Source: Pseudomonas nunensis (GTDB taxonomy: Bacteria > Pseudomonadota > Gammaproteobacteria > Pseudomonadales > Pseudomonadaceae). Taken from it: DNA of 64,000 bases. Positions 17,028-25,554 of this stretch are shown piece after piece (positions within the stretch are counted from its first letter, which is position 1; every line of letters starts with the position of its first letter). Where the stretch lies: NCBI RefSeq assembly GCF_024296925.1, contig NZ_CP101125.1:3598501-3662500 (forward strand). Direction: 5' to 3'. The translations under genes and the position numbers were made by a program. The notes beneath the pieces were generated by a model. That model was not told where the DNA came from, searched no databases, and worked only from the letters and a program-made list of their open reading frames with translations.

Positions 17028-17651
17028 ATGGCACAAAAAAAGATCAGCGAAGGAAAAGGACGTGGTCGCCCTCGCGCGTATGACCCGCAAACAGCCTTGC
17101 AGCAAGCGCTTGGTGTGTTCTGGAACACCGGCTATTCCGGCGCGTCGCTGGACAGCATCGCCACCGCCGCCGGGATGAATCGCCCCAGCCTGTATGCGGC
17201 GTTCGGTGACAAGCACGCGCTGTACATCAAGGCGCTTGAGCAATATTGGGAGTTCGCCGCAGCGGCCATGCACGAGGCGCTGACGGACAGCACGCTGACC
17301 TTGAGCGAGGCGCTGATGCGTTTTTACGAGGGGCAGTTGTCGATCTACTTCTCGGGTGAAGGCCAACCGCGTGGCTGCTTTGCGATTGGTACGGCGACCA
17401 CTGAAGCGGTGGAGGATCAAGAGATTCGCGACGTGCTTTCCGATCGACTGAGTCGGCTGGATGCCGATCTCGAAGTGCGTCTGCAAACCGCCGTCAGCGC
17501 GGGCGAACTGAAAGAAGGCGCAGACCCGGCCGCCCTCGCCGTTCTCGCCTCTTCCTTGCTGCACAGCATTTCGATTCGTGCACGAGCAGGCAAATCCCGG
17601 GATGAACTGACGGAACTGGCGCGCAACGCGGTCAGCGTCATTTGCGGATGA
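17028..17651 (+). CDS. TetR/AcrR-family repressor, likely of the efflux operon
   Basis: A 207-residue TetR regulator. The basic N-terminus GRGRPRAYDPQTALQQALGVFW is followed by the HTH GYSGASLDSIATAAGMNRPSLYAAFGDKHALY, the YxAFGDK form common in AefR/TetR_C_16-like repressors. The C-terminal domain binds ligand. Divergent from the EmrAB-type operon, so it is the probable local repressor, released by a pump substrate. mug follows 12 bases later. Confidence 0.92.
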   Translation: MAQKKISEGKGRGRPRAYDPQTALQQALGVFWNTGYSGASLDSIATAAGMNRPSLYAAFGDKHALYIKALEQYWEFAAAAMHEALTDSTLTLSEALMRFYEGQLSIYFSGEGQPRGCFAIGTATTEAVEDQEIRDVLSDRLSRLDADLEVRLQTAVSAGELKEGADPAALAVLASSLLHSISIRARAGKSRDELTELARNAVSVICG

Positions 17652-17663
17652 GAGGCTTTTAAG

Positions 17664-18173
17664 GTGGGACTCGAAGACATTCTGGCCGAGCAGTTGGCGG
17701 TGGTGTTCTGCGGGATCAACCCGGGAATGCTGGCTGCAGCGCAGGGACATCATTTTGCCGGCCGGGGCAATCGCTTCTGGCGCACGCTGCATCTCGCGGG
17801 CTTCACGCCGCAGGAAGTGCGTCCGGAACACGATCGGACGATCTTGCAACACCAGTGTGGATTAACCGCCGTGGTTGACCGGCCCACGGCGCGGGCGGAT
17901 CAGCTGTCGCAACATGAATTCGCCGCAGCGGCCGCGGCCTTCGAACAAAAGATCACTCGTTATGCGCCGCGTTTCGTCGCGTTTCTCGGCAAAGCGGCGT
18001 ACTGCGCGTTATCCGGCCAGCGAACAATTGCGTGGGGACTTCAGCCAAGGACATTTGCAGGTGCAGCGGTGTGGATCCTGCCGAATCCGAGCGGACGAAA
18101 CCTGGCATTCACGCAAGATCAACTGGTGCACGCGTACCGCCAGCTCTATTTAGCCGCGATAAACGGAGCCTGA
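17664..18173 (+). CDS. mug: G/U mismatch-specific DNA glycosylase
   Basis: A 169-residue uracil-DNA glycosylase family 2 enzyme that removes uracil or ethenocytosine opposite guanine. It aligns end to end with E. coli Mug: VVFCGINPG holds the catalytic Asn of the GINPG motif, HFAGRGNRFWRTLHLAGF follows, then CGLTAVVDRPTARA and the insertion-loop motif LPNPSGRN. It starts at GTG 17664, preceded by a purine-rich stretch. Located right behind the TetR gene, probably by chance rather than function. Confidence 0.95.
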   Translation: MGLEDILAEQLAVVFCGINPGMLAAAQGHHFAGRGNRFWRTLHLAGFTPQEVRPEHDRTILQHQCGLTAVVDRPTARADQLSQHEFAAAAAAFEQKITRYAPRFVAFLGKAAYCALSGQRTIAWGLQPRTFAGAAVWILPNPSGRNLAFTQDQLVHAYRQLYLAAINGA

Positions 18174-18220
18174 CTCCGGTAGCATTACCCAACGGATCAA
18201 TTCCCCCTCAAGGAGCTTCA

Positions 18221-18694
18221 ATGCTGTTCACCCAACGCTCGACCCACACCCCGTTTCTGCTGTGCGTGGCGATCTTCGGCACGTTCTTGCTGGTCCAGCT
18301 CAATGTGTTCAACATCATTGTCTGGAGCTACAACTTCTGCCACTTCCTGTATGGCTTCTGCGCGGCAATGTCGTTGGGCTACGTGACCGTCCCGACGCGG
18401 TTTTTCAAGCGCTCGTTGCGGGAAAACCTTCACGTGCTGAAGGATGGAATCCCGTGGAGTCCATGGGGTGGCTTGATCATTGTGCTGTTCCTCTCGGCGT
18501 ACAACGAGATGTATGTGGACCCGCGAGAAAACGGCATTCCGTTCGCCTCTGCCTACGCCAATTTTGTCGCCGACATGCTGGGCCTTGGCCTATGCCTTTT
18601 TCTCAGCCACTTCACCTTCCGCGACCGCCAGGGCAAGACCCGGACGGATTACGAAACAGCGCCAGCGATGAGTGCTGCCAGCGATCAATGCTGA
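18221..18694 (+). CDS. Integral membrane protein, unknown function
   Basis: A 157-residue protein with about four hydrophobic segments (FLLCVAIFGTFLLVQLNVF, the FLYGFCAAMSLGYV region, WGGLIIVLFLSAYNEMYV, FVADMLGLGLCLFLSHFTF). The ATG at 18221 has AGGAG upstream. The frame is open further 5' but without a ribosome site. No domain recognised. Its 3' end overlaps by 10 bases the converging ppx gene. Confidence 0.7.
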   Translation: MLFTQRSTHTPFLLCVAIFGTFLLVQLNVFNIIVWSYNFCHFLYGFCAAMSLGYVTVPTRFFKRSLRENLHVLKDGIPWSPWGGLIIVLFLSAYNEMYVDPRENGIPFASAYANFVADMLGLGLCLFLSHFTFRDRQGKTRTDYETAPAMSAASDQC

Positions 18695-19620
18695 CTCATC
18701 AACCCATGCATCACACCAAAGCGTAACCCCGGTTCGGAGGGTGTCATGTGCGAGATGCCAAACACCTTGAACGCCGCCAGCATCACCACCAGGCCGCCGG
18801 GCAAAATGCTCAGCCGATGAGTCTGCAACCCGGCCAGTTTGAGTTGTTTGACGTGCCCGACTTCGAGCAGGCGCAATGACAGGCGCAACAGTCCGCCGTA
18901 AGTGATGCCGCTCTGGCCATCGTCGTTCAGGCCGTTGGCCTTGAGCACCTTGGCCAGCATCCGTGCGGTGCCTGACGAGCCGATGGTCTCCTGCCAGCCC
19001 AGCGCGCGATAACGTCGGGCGACTTTTTCAAACTGCAACGAGGCCACGCGCTCGGCCTCCAGCAGCGCCTGGGCGGTGATGCGACCGCCATGAAAGTAAC
19101 GTGAGCCGAAGGTGCCGCTGCCGATGGCAATGCTTTCGGTCATCAGTGGCTGAGTCCCGCGCCCCAGGATCAACTCGGTCGAGCCGCCGCCAATGTCCAC
19201 CACCAAACGCTGACTCTCTGCACCCGGCAGCGTGTGGGCAACCCCGGCGTACACCAGGTGCGCCTCTTCCTGGCCGGAGATGACGTCAATCCGAAACCCT
19301 AAATGTCGCTCGGCATTGGCCAGGAACAGTTGCGCATTTTCCGCCTCGCGCACCGCGCTGGTGGCCACTGCCCGCACTCGGCACGACTCAAAGCCGCGCA
19401 ACTTCTTACCAAATCGCGCGAGCGCCTGCCAGCCCCGGTCCAGCGCCAACTCATCCAGCGCCCCACCCTGTAACCCTTCGGCCAGACGCACCGGCTCGCG
19501 CAGGGTTTTCACTTCCTGGATGACGAACTGCTGATTCCGCCGGACCGACTGGCCAATCATCATGCGAAAGGCATTGGACCCCAGGTCAATGGCCGCAAAC
19601 AGAGAGGCGTCTCCTTTCAT
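18685..19620 (-). CDS. ppx: Ppx/GppA-family exopolyphosphatase
   Basis: A 311-residue member of the ASKHA phosphatase family that releases terminal phosphate from polyphosphate or pppGpp. Motifs: AAIDLGSNAFRMMIG (phosphate 1), VVDIGGGSTELILG (phosphate 2) and SSGTARMLAKVLK region. It is the short form, without the C-terminal HD-like domain of E. coli Ppx. ATG 19620 chosen because AGGA precedes it and the family begins close to this point. Divergent from ppk2, so a degrading and a synthesising/using enzyme of polyphosphate face each other. Confidence 0.9.
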   Translation of the reverse strand: MKGDASLFAAIDLGSNAFRMMIGQSVRRNQQFVIQEVKTLREPVRLAEGLQGGALDELALDRGWQALARFGKKLRGFESCRVRAVATSAVREAENAQLFLANAERHLGFRIDVISGQEEAHLVYAGVAHTLPGAESQRLVVDIGGGSTELILGRGTQPLMTESIAIGSGTFGSRYFHGGRITAQALLEAERVASLQFEKVARRYRALGWQETIGSSGTARMLAKVLKANGLNDDGQSGITYGGLLRLSLRLLEVGHVKQLKLAGLQTHRLSILPGGLVVMLAAFKVFGISHMTPSEPGLRFGVMHGLMSQH

Positions 19621-19698
19621 GGTAGGGATTCCTGGCAGATTCATTCGCCCGCAATCGGGGCCTTCAAGACGGTTTGCGAAGATCTTGCCATGGCTTAG

Positions 19699-19716
19699 GT
19701 GACACGAAGATGACAC
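19699..19716 (-). promoter_or_regulatory. Candidate Pho box (PhoB site)
   Basis: On the minus strand GTGTCAT-CTTC-GTGTCAC, two 7-base direct repeats 4 bases apart, each differing from the PhoB consensus CTGTCAT only at the first base (and the tolerated final C). It lies 79 bases upstream of ppx in its orientation. Match judged by eye. Confidence 0.4.
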
Positions 19717-19743
19717 CGCCCTATCGCATGTCCTACAGCCTTT

Positions 19744-19761
19744 TCGTCACTACTTCGTCAT
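19744..19761 (+). promoter_or_regulatory. Weaker second Pho-box-like repeat
   Basis: Plus-strand TCGTCAC-TACT-TCGTCAT: again two heptamers spaced by 4 bases, each with two changes from CTGTCAT. It points to ppk2, 51 bases before its start. With the site at 19699 this would let phosphate starvation control both divergent genes, but the match is weak. Confidence 0.25.
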
Positions 19762-19811
19762 ATCTCCCGGAATACCATCGTCAACGCCACCTTCCACGGG
19801 AGCCTCCCACC

Positions 19812-20729
19812 ATGCTTGTAAATGACCACACCCTGATGCAGCGGATCCATCGCGAGCTGCTCGACCATAACGACGAAGAGTTGGAGCTGGAACTGCTGGA
19901 GGACGGCCACGATCTCGATGCGATGTTCGACGGGCACGTCAACGACGGCAGCGAGAAGGAAGAGAGACGGCGTTATTTCAGCGAACTGTTCCGCCTGCAA
20001 GGCGAACTGGTGAAGCTGCAAAGCTGGGTGGTCAAGACCGGCGCCAAAGTGGTGATTCTGTTTGAAGGACGCGATGCCGCCGGCAAGGGTGGCGTGATCA
20101 AGCGCATTACCCAGCGGCTCAACCCTCGGGTTTGCCGGGTCGCCGCCCTGCCCGCGCCGAATGATCGCGAACGCACCCAATGGTATTTCCAGCGCTACGT
20201 TTCGCACCTGCCGGCGGCGGGTGAAATCGTGCTGTTCGACCGCAGTTGGTACAACCGCGCCGGGGTCGAACAAGTCATGGGCTTTTGCAACGCCGATCAG
20301 TACGAAGAGTTCTTCCGTACCGTGCCGGAATTTGAACGGATGCTCGCCCGTTCAGGCATTCAGTTGATCAAATACTGGTTCTCGATTTCCGACCAGGAAC
20401 AGCACCTGCGCTTTCTCAGTCGCATCCATGACCCGCTCAAGCAATGGAAACTCAGCCCCATGGACCTGGAATCCCGTCGGCGCTGGGAAGCCTATACCAA
20501 GGCCAAGGAAATCATGCTCGAACGCACCCACATCGCCGAGGCGCCATGGTGGGTGGTGCAAGCCGACGACAAGAAAAAGGCCCGCCTCAACTGCATCAAC
20601 CACCTGCTCGGGCAAATGCCCTACGAAGAGGTGGAACATCCGACCATCGAACTGCCCCAGCGCGAGCGACAAGAGGATTATTCCCGCAGCCCGACGCCGC
20701 CGGAACTCATCGTGCCGCAAGTCTACTGA
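19812..20729 (+). CDS. ppk2: Polyphosphate kinase 2
   Basis: A PPK2 enzyme of about 305 residues using polyphosphate to phosphorylate nucleotides (usually GDP or ADP). The Walker A motif is LFEGRDAAGKGGVIKRI, Walker B-like DRSWYNRAGVEQVMGF and lid region LSRIHDPLKQWKLSPMDL. Preceded by a helical acidic N-terminal extension (residues 1-60), as in one-domain PPK2 proteins with an N-terminal tail. ATG 19812 opens directly with this segment; an upstream ATG at 19674 would overlap the ppx promoter. Ends before a strong terminator. Confidence 0.93.
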   Translation: MLVNDHTLMQRIHRELLDHNDEELELELLEDGHDLDAMFDGHVNDGSEKEERRRYFSELFRLQGELVKLQSWVVKTGAKVVILFEGRDAAGKGGVIKRITQRLNPRVCRVAALPAPNDRERTQWYFQRYVSHLPAAGEIVLFDRSWYNRAGVEQVMGFCNADQYEEFFRTVPEFERMLARSGIQLIKYWFSISDQEQHLRFLSRIHDPLKQWKLSPMDLESRRRWEAYTKAKEIMLERTHIAEAPWWVVQADDKKKARLNCINHLLGQMPYEEVEHPTIELPQRERQEDYSRSPTPPELIVPQVY

Positions 20730-20792
20730 TCGTCATCATTCTGTAACCTGACGCCGTCAATACTCAGGCCATACAACGCGTGCTTTTTTTAT

Positions 20793-20820
20793 TGCTGCCT
20801 TAACCGGCAGCATTTTTTTT
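20793..20820 (+). terminator. Rho-independent terminator of ppk2
   Basis: Stem TGCTGCC/GGCAGCA with loop TTAACC, followed by eight T. It lies 64 bases after the ppk2 stop. Confidence 0.92.
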
Positions 20821-20848
20821 GCCTGTGGTTTTTGCACCGGCAGACGCT

Positions 20849-22021
20849 TCAAGCCTGCCCGTCAAACCGCTTCAACGAAAACGCCGACAGATCCAGCTCA
20901 CTGCTGCCCCGCACGCACCACTGCGCGAGTGCTTCGCCTAACGCGGCGGAATGCTTGAAGCCGTGCCCGGAACAGGCGGACACCACCAGCGTGTTTTTCA
21001 GATGCGGATGCTCGTCGATGATGAAATCGCCATCCGGCGTGACGGTGTAGGCACAGATCGATGACTTGGCGACGCGTGAAGTGACGCCCGCAATCTTGCC
21101 CCACACCTGGGTCTCGAACATCTCGCGTGCTTCGGCCTCGCTGACGGTTCGGTCGAGCGTGTCTGGCGAAGACGCTTCGCTGTATTGCTCGGTGGCGACT
21201 TTCAGGCTGCCTTCGCCGGGCAGCGGTGGAAAACCATAGTGCAAGTCCTCATCACCCGGCCCGTGATGCAGAATGAACGTCGGCGAAACCGGGGCAAACC
21301 GGGCGTGTTCTTCCAGTTCGAACCAGAACAGCTTCTGCCGACACACCCGCAGCAAACGGTCGAAGGGTTGGCCCAACAATTCCCGGGACCACATGCCGGC
21401 GCTGACCACGACCTTGTCGGCAAGGATCGTTCGTTGGTCGGTAGTGACGGTGACGCCCTGCTCGTCCGAGGTTATTTGCGTGACGGTTTCACCTTTGAAC
21501 AGGGTCGCGCCCAGTGCTTCGGCGAGCTTGAGTTGCACGGCAATGCAGCGCTCCGGACGGACGTAACCGCCCTGCGGTTCGAAGTAGCCGATGGCACTGT
21601 CCAGCACCGGAGAAAACTGCGGGAAGCGCTCGCGGATCTGCGCAGCCGACAGCCGCTCATGTTCGATGCCGTTGCTGTGGGCGAGTTGCAGGGTGCGATG
21701 AGTGAAGTCCGTCGCGTCCTGCGCGTCATAGTCGGGGCTGGAGGTCATGACCAGCACGCCGCACTGTTCGAACAGCGACTCGCCCGACAGCGCTTCGAGT
21801 TCACGCCAGATTCTGTGGGAGTTGCGAACGATGGGCAGGTAGGCGGCACCTTCGCCGACCGAGAGCCGGGTGATGCGCGTATCGCCATGGCTTGAGCCTT
21901 GAGTGTGCGGGGGATGATAACGATCGACGCCAATCACCTTGACCCCGGATTTCGCCAGTTGGTACGCCGTGGCGGCGCCCATCGCGCCCAAACCGAGAAC
22001 CGCTACTTCACACCGTTCCAT
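20849..22021 (-). CDS. solA: N-methyl-L-tryptophan oxidase / monomeric sarcosine oxidase-like FAD enzyme
   Basis: A 390-residue flavoprotein of the MSOX/MTOX family, oxidatively demethylating N-methyl amino acids to formaldehyde, H2O2 and the free amino acid. It starts with the FAD Rossmann motif VAVLGLGAMGAATAYQLAKSG and VDRYHPPHTQGSSHGDTRITR, the SolA signature. Near the C-terminus CAYTVTPDGDFIIDEHP and CSGHGFKHSAALG bracket the region of the covalent flavin Cys (SSICAYT). The symbol follows these signatures; substrate preference between sarcosine and N-methyltryptophan is uncertain. Confidence 0.88.
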   Translation of the reverse strand: MERCEVAVLGLGAMGAATAYQLAKSGVKVIGVDRYHPPHTQGSSHGDTRITRLSVGEGAAYLPIVRNSHRIWRELEALSGESLFEQCGVLVMTSSPDYDAQDATDFTHRTLQLAHSNGIEHERLSAAQIRERFPQFSPVLDSAIGYFEPQGGYVRPERCIAVQLKLAEALGATLFKGETVTQITSDEQGVTVTTDQRTILADKVVVSAGMWSRELLGQPFDRLLRVCRQKLFWFELEEHARFAPVSPTFILHHGPGDEDLHYGFPPLPGEGSLKVATEQYSEASSPDTLDRTVSEAEAREMFETQVWGKIAGVTSRVAKSSICAYTVTPDGDFIIDEHPHLKNTLVVSACSGHGFKHSAALGEALAQWCVRGSSELDLSAFSLKRFDGQA

Positions 22022-22157
22022 TCAATCGCCTTCCAGTCATCACCCGTTGAATGCCCAACCCTATGACATTCGCCGGCTGAAAAGCCAGCCGTCTGCGCAG
22101 CACTGGCCGTAGACCCGCCATTACGCATACCATGCCGCCATTCCAAAAAAGGCAGAC

Positions 22158-23831
22158 ATGTCCATGTTCAAAGCAAGCCTGCGTAGCCACCTGACCCTCT
22201 GGTTTGCCGGCCTGTCGCTGCTCACCTTATTGAGTGTGGGCTTCTACGTCGGCCACATCGCCACCGGGCAGATGAAACAGGCGAGCGGCAATGCGTTGTT
22301 GAGCACCGCCAAATCCGCCGCCGAGTTGTTGGGTGCGCAATTGCGTGAACGTCAGCTCGAAGTGTCGCTGCTCAGCCGGGCACCGCTGTTGAAGCGTGGC
22401 AACCTCGACGACCCGGACATTTTGACTTCGATGGAACTGCGCACGCAGTCCCGCGCCGAATACGCCTGGATGGGCGTGGCCGATGCGGATGGGCGCGTGC
22501 GGCAAGCGGTAAACGGGTTGCTGGTCAATCAGTCGGTGAAGGAGCGCCCGTGGTTTCAGGCCGGACTGCGCGGTGACTACACCGGCGATCCGCACGAGGC
22601 GGTGTTGCTCGCCAAACTGTTGCCCGGAAGCGCCAGCGGCGAACCGTTGCGGTTCATCGATTTTGCCGCGCCGATCCGCAATGCCCAGGGCCAGGTGGTC
22701 GGCGTGCTGGGCGCCCACGCACATTGGAGCTGGGTGACGAAGATTGTCGATGCCGCTGTGTTGCAAAAAGGCACGGCGCCGGAAGTCGAAGCGTTGATCG
22801 TCGATCACGACGGCAAAGTGCTGTACCCGGAACAACTCGCCGGGGAACAACTGCCGAATTTGCCAGGGACATTGAAAACCCCTGACACCGCGCCGGGCTG
22901 GTCGGTGGGCAATGGCTACCTGACCAGTGCGGTCGCCGTGCCGACACCGTCGAGCGCAGGCCTGACGTGGTACATCGCGGTTCGCCAGCCACTGGATATC
23001 GCCCTGCATCCCGCGCGAGTGCTGTTTTACAAATTGCTGGCGCTGGGATTTATTGCTGCGATCATTTTCGGTCTGGTGGCGTATTACCTGGCGCTGCACC
23101 TCAGCCGGCCGATCGAGCAACTGGCACGGGCGGCCAAACAGGTGCAGGACCACCAACCCGACGTGGCCTTCCCGCTGCAGCATTCGGTACGGGAAATCGC
23201 CCAGCTGGTGCAGTCCATCCAAGGCATGACCCAGTCGTTACTCGGCAAGGAGCGTGAATTGCAGGAGGCCAATACCTCGCTGGAAGCCACCGTCGCGCAA
23301 CGCACGGTCGCCCTCACCCAGGCCAATGCCAACTTGTTGAAACTGGCGACCCATGACGCGCTGACCGGCGTGTTCAACCGCCGGCGTTTCGATGAGAAGC
23401 TGGCCGAGTGCAGCCTGCTGTTTCAGCGTACGGGGCGCACGTTCGCGCTGCTGTTCATCGACGTTGACTACTTCAAGCGCATCAACGATACCCACGGCCA
23501 TGCGATCGGCGATGAAGTGCTGGAACAATTGGCGAAGCTGATCCAGCGCAACACCCGCGCTACCGACTTCGTTGCACGCTACGGTGGCGAAGAGTTTGCC
23601 GTGCTGTTGCCGGAAATCGAAGAACCGGAAAGCCCCGAGGTGGTCGCCGAAAAGATTCGTGTGGCGATTGCCGAGGCGCACTTTGCCTCGGTCGGCCAAG
23701 TGACCGTGAGCATCGGCGTTGGCCTGGCGGAGCTATCGGACAGTAATGCCTCGGCGCTGATCAGGCGCGCCGATCAGCAGTTGTACCAAGCCAAAGGCGC
23801 GGGACGGAACCGGGTTTGCTGTACAGCGTAA
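22158..23831 (+). CDS. Membrane diguanylate cyclase (Cache-HAMP-GGDEF)
   Basis: A 557-residue c-di-GMP synthase. It has an N-terminal transmembrane helix (about 12-32), a periplasmic Cache-type sensor domain (about 35-275), a second transmembrane helix (about 290-312), HAMP and coiled coil, then a GGDEF domain. The active-site motif is RYGGEEFAVLLPE, and RATD five residues before it is an intact RxxD inhibitory site, so product inhibition is expected. Stands alone between solA and a REP pair; the ligand is unknown. Confidence 0.93.
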   Translation: MSMFKASLRSHLTLWFAGLSLLTLLSVGFYVGHIATGQMKQASGNALLSTAKSAAELLGAQLRERQLEVSLLSRAPLLKRGNLDDPDILTSMELRTQSRAEYAWMGVADADGRVRQAVNGLLVNQSVKERPWFQAGLRGDYTGDPHEAVLLAKLLPGSASGEPLRFIDFAAPIRNAQGQVVGVLGAHAHWSWVTKIVDAAVLQKGTAPEVEALIVDHDGKVLYPEQLAGEQLPNLPGTLKTPDTAPGWSVGNGYLTSAVAVPTPSSAGLTWYIAVRQPLDIALHPARVLFYKLLALGFIAAIIFGLVAYYLALHLSRPIEQLARAAKQVQDHQPDVAFPLQHSVREIAQLVQSIQGMTQSLLGKERELQEANTSLEATVAQRTVALTQANANLLKLATHDALTGVFNRRRFDEKLAECSLLFQRTGRTFALLFIDVDYFKRINDTHGHAIGDEVLEQLAKLIQRNTRATDFVARYGGEEFAVLLPEIEEPESPEVVAEKIRVAIAEAHFASVGQVTVSIGVGLAELSDSNASALIRRADQQLYQAKGAGRNRVCCTA

Positions 23832-23854
23832 ATATTCGAAATTACTGAAACATC

Positions 23855-23948
23855 CTTGTGGGAGCGGGCTTGCTCGCGAAGACGGTGTGTCAGCTGACGA
23901 TGATGTCGACTGACACGGCCCCTTCGCGAGCAAGCCCGCTCCCACAAG
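23855..23948. repeat. REP pair (REPIN-like inverted repeat)
   Basis: Inverted REP copies CTTGTGGGAGCGGGCTTGCT and reverse complement flank about 40 bases with CGGTGTGTCAG. Located between the diguanylate cyclase and the converging methionine aminopeptidase gene. Confidence 0.92.
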
Positions 23949-23974
23949 GGGATCAGTTGGGTATCCGAAAGTGT

Positions 23975-24775
23975 TTACGGCGCCGGATAGCCTTCGACCT
24001 GATCCGGCCAGGAGGTCAGCACTTCGAAGCCATCATCCGTGACCGCCACCATGTGCTCCCACTGCGCTGACCACGAAAGGTCCTTGGTTACCACGGTCCA
24101 GCCATCGGCCAGGGTTTTGACATGGCGTTTGCCGGCGTTGAGCATCGGTTCGATGGTGAAAATCATCCCGGTCTTCAACTTCAGGCCCTGGCCCGGATAG
24201 CCGTAATGCAACACCTGCGGCTCATCGTGATATACCTTGCCGATGCCATGCCCGCAGTACTCGCGCACCACGCTGAAACCGTCGCGCTCGGCCACGCTCT
24301 GGATCGCGTGACCGATGTCGCCCAGTGTCGCGCCGGGGCGTACGACGCGGATACCGGCGCACATCGCCTCATAGGTGGTCTGCACCAGACGCCGCGCTTC
24401 CGGGCTCGGTTCACCGACGAAGTACATGCGACTGGTGTCGCCGAACCAACCGTCCTTGACCACGGCAATATCGATGTTGACGATGTCGCCGTCCTTCAGC
24501 ACCTGGGCTGAAGGGATGCCGTGACACACCACTTCGTTGACCGAAATGCACACGGTTTTCGGAAACCCGTGATAGCCGACATTGCCTGGAATGGCTTTCT
24601 GCACGTTGACGATGTAGTCGTTGCAACGGCGATCGAGTTCATCCAGCGTAACCCCGGCTTTGACGTACGCCCCGATCATTGCCAGCACCTCGGCCGCCAT
24701 CTGGCCCGCCACGCCGGACTGGGCGATGTGTGCCGGACTGTTGATCACGACGCTGGTTCTCACGGCGCGGTTCAT
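23975..24775 (-). CDS. map: Type I methionine aminopeptidase (accessory paralogue)
   Basis: A 266-residue metallo-aminopeptidase that removes N-terminal Met. All five metal ligands appear: Asp in NIDIAVVKDGWFGDTSR (two), His in CGHGIGKVYH, Glu in MIFTIEPML and Glu in SAQWEHMVAV; the substrate His is in VVCHGIPS. It does not lie in the rpsB/tsf region where the housekeeping map is expected, so it is probably a second copy. Its ATG overlaps the stop of the ParD-like gene (ATGA), so the two are translationally coupled. Confidence 0.92.
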   Translation of the reverse strand: MNRAVRTSVVINSPAHIAQSGVAGQMAAEVLAMIGAYVKAGVTLDELDRRCNDYIVNVQKAIPGNVGYHGFPKTVCISVNEVVCHGIPSAQVLKDGDIVNIDIAVVKDGWFGDTSRMYFVGEPSPEARRLVQTTYEAMCAGIRVVRPGATLGDIGHAIQSVAERDGFSVVREYCGHGIGKVYHDEPQVLHYGYPGQGLKLKTGMIFTIEPMLNAGKRHVKTLADGWTVVTKDLSWSAQWEHMVAVTDDGFEVLTSWPDQVEGYPAP

Positions 24776-25023
24776 TGCACGGCTCCTGCGCGGGCTTGCG
24801 ATTCATCGGCCAGTGCGCACACCTGTTGCAAATCGAGGCCACCGGCCTGTTCTGCGCGAATCAACAAACGGCAAATGTCACTGTGATCCAGGTCGGGATG
24901 CAATTCCGCGAGCATGCCGATGCGCATCCAGTGCTCAGCCTGAGCGTTGATAGAGCGACTCAGCGCATTGCTGGCGACGCGCAGATTCTCGTGCATGTCT
25001 TCTGAAATTTTAACGATTCCCAC
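24772..25023 (-). CDS. ParD-like antitoxin-family protein
   Basis: An 83-residue protein matching the ParD-like family by its SRSINAQAEHWMRIGMLAELHPDL segment, a ribbon-helix-helix type pattern, with MGIVKISEDMHENLRVASNALSRS in front. No ParE or other classical toxin is next to it; instead it overlaps map by 4 bases. A 7-10-7 inverted repeat lies 12 bases before its start, as expected for an autoregulated RHH protein. Function as an antitoxin is not shown. Confidence 0.8.
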   Translation of the reverse strand: MGIVKISEDMHENLRVASNALSRSINAQAEHWMRIGMLAELHPDLDHSDICRLLIRAEQAGGLDLQQVCALADESQARAGAVQ

Positions 25024-25034
25024 AGATCCATCCG

Positions 25035-25058
25035 ATACGAAGTGTATATGATTCGTAT
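25035..25058. promoter_or_regulatory. Inverted repeat, likely operator of the parD-like/map operon
   Basis: ATACGAA (25035-25041) and TTCGTAT (25052-25058) form a perfect 7-bp inverted repeat with a 10-base spacer that itself is AT-rich (GTGTATATGA). It lies directly upstream of the ParD-like start codon in an otherwise GC-rich region. Confidence 0.6.
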
Positions 25059-25180
25059 ACTAGCTGAGCCGCTTGATGGATCGCAACCGCCGATAGCGTT
25101 TTTCCGTCCTGCGGCGCTTTTGCTTGGGCACAATCGTTCTAAAAAGACTGGCCCTGGCCTGGGAGTTTTTGGCTATTCTG

Positions 25181-25410
25181 AAGTGGTAGGTGAAGACGCA
25201 GACTGATGCGCAAGAGGATAGCGAGGAAGCGTGGGGCGCGCTCCGAAGGGTACACGGTTAGAAAGATCTCCGCGCTGAGATCCAGCCCTTATGCCGTGTG
25301 AGGCAGTGAAGCACAACGCTTTGCTGTGAGAGGCCTGATAAATCTCGTAAGCCGGAGACCAGCACCGGCCACCTACTCACATTTCAAAGCCCGCCTTGTG
25401 CGGGCTTTTT
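25181..25410 (+). ncRNA. Candidate structured small RNA of unassigned family
   Basis: About 200 bases with no credible ORF that fold well. Terminal bases GTGGTAGGTG (25183-25192) pair with CACCTAC-t-CAC (25370-25380). Inside are the hairpins GATCTC/GAGATC (25265-25282) and CAGTGAAGC/GCTTTGCTG (25304-25326), and ACACGG (25252-25257) can pair with CCGTGT (25294-25299). AAGGG (25246) with CCCTT (25286) would cross that helix, a possible pseudoknot. A TATTCT box at 25174-25179 may be the -10; no good -35 was found. A strong terminator closes the unit at 25386-25410. I do not recognise it as RNase P, tmRNA, 6S, SRP, RsmY/Z or CrcZ. The 5' end is approximate. Confidence 0.6.
25386..25410 (+). terminator. 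Rho-independent terminator
   Basis: AAAGCCCGC/GCGGGCTTT stem with loop CTTGT and a T tail. It ends the candidate small RNA and separates it from the lysE-type gene that starts at 25555. Confidence 0.92.
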
Positions 25411-25554
25411 CGTTTCTGCGAAAGTCGCAAAAGACACTTCTCTACCCTTCCCCCAATTTTGAAAAATCGCTTTGCGTTCTTGGCCATAACCTTAAGAGCG
25501 GCTGCGAATTAGACTGGCTGACGTCTGATCCGAGCCACGATTAAGGAAGAGAAC

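Noticed and set aside
25326..25544. 72-codon plus frame in the structured-RNA region
   Set aside because: It runs through the terminator hairpin and has no ribosome site; the RNA helices explain the sequence better.
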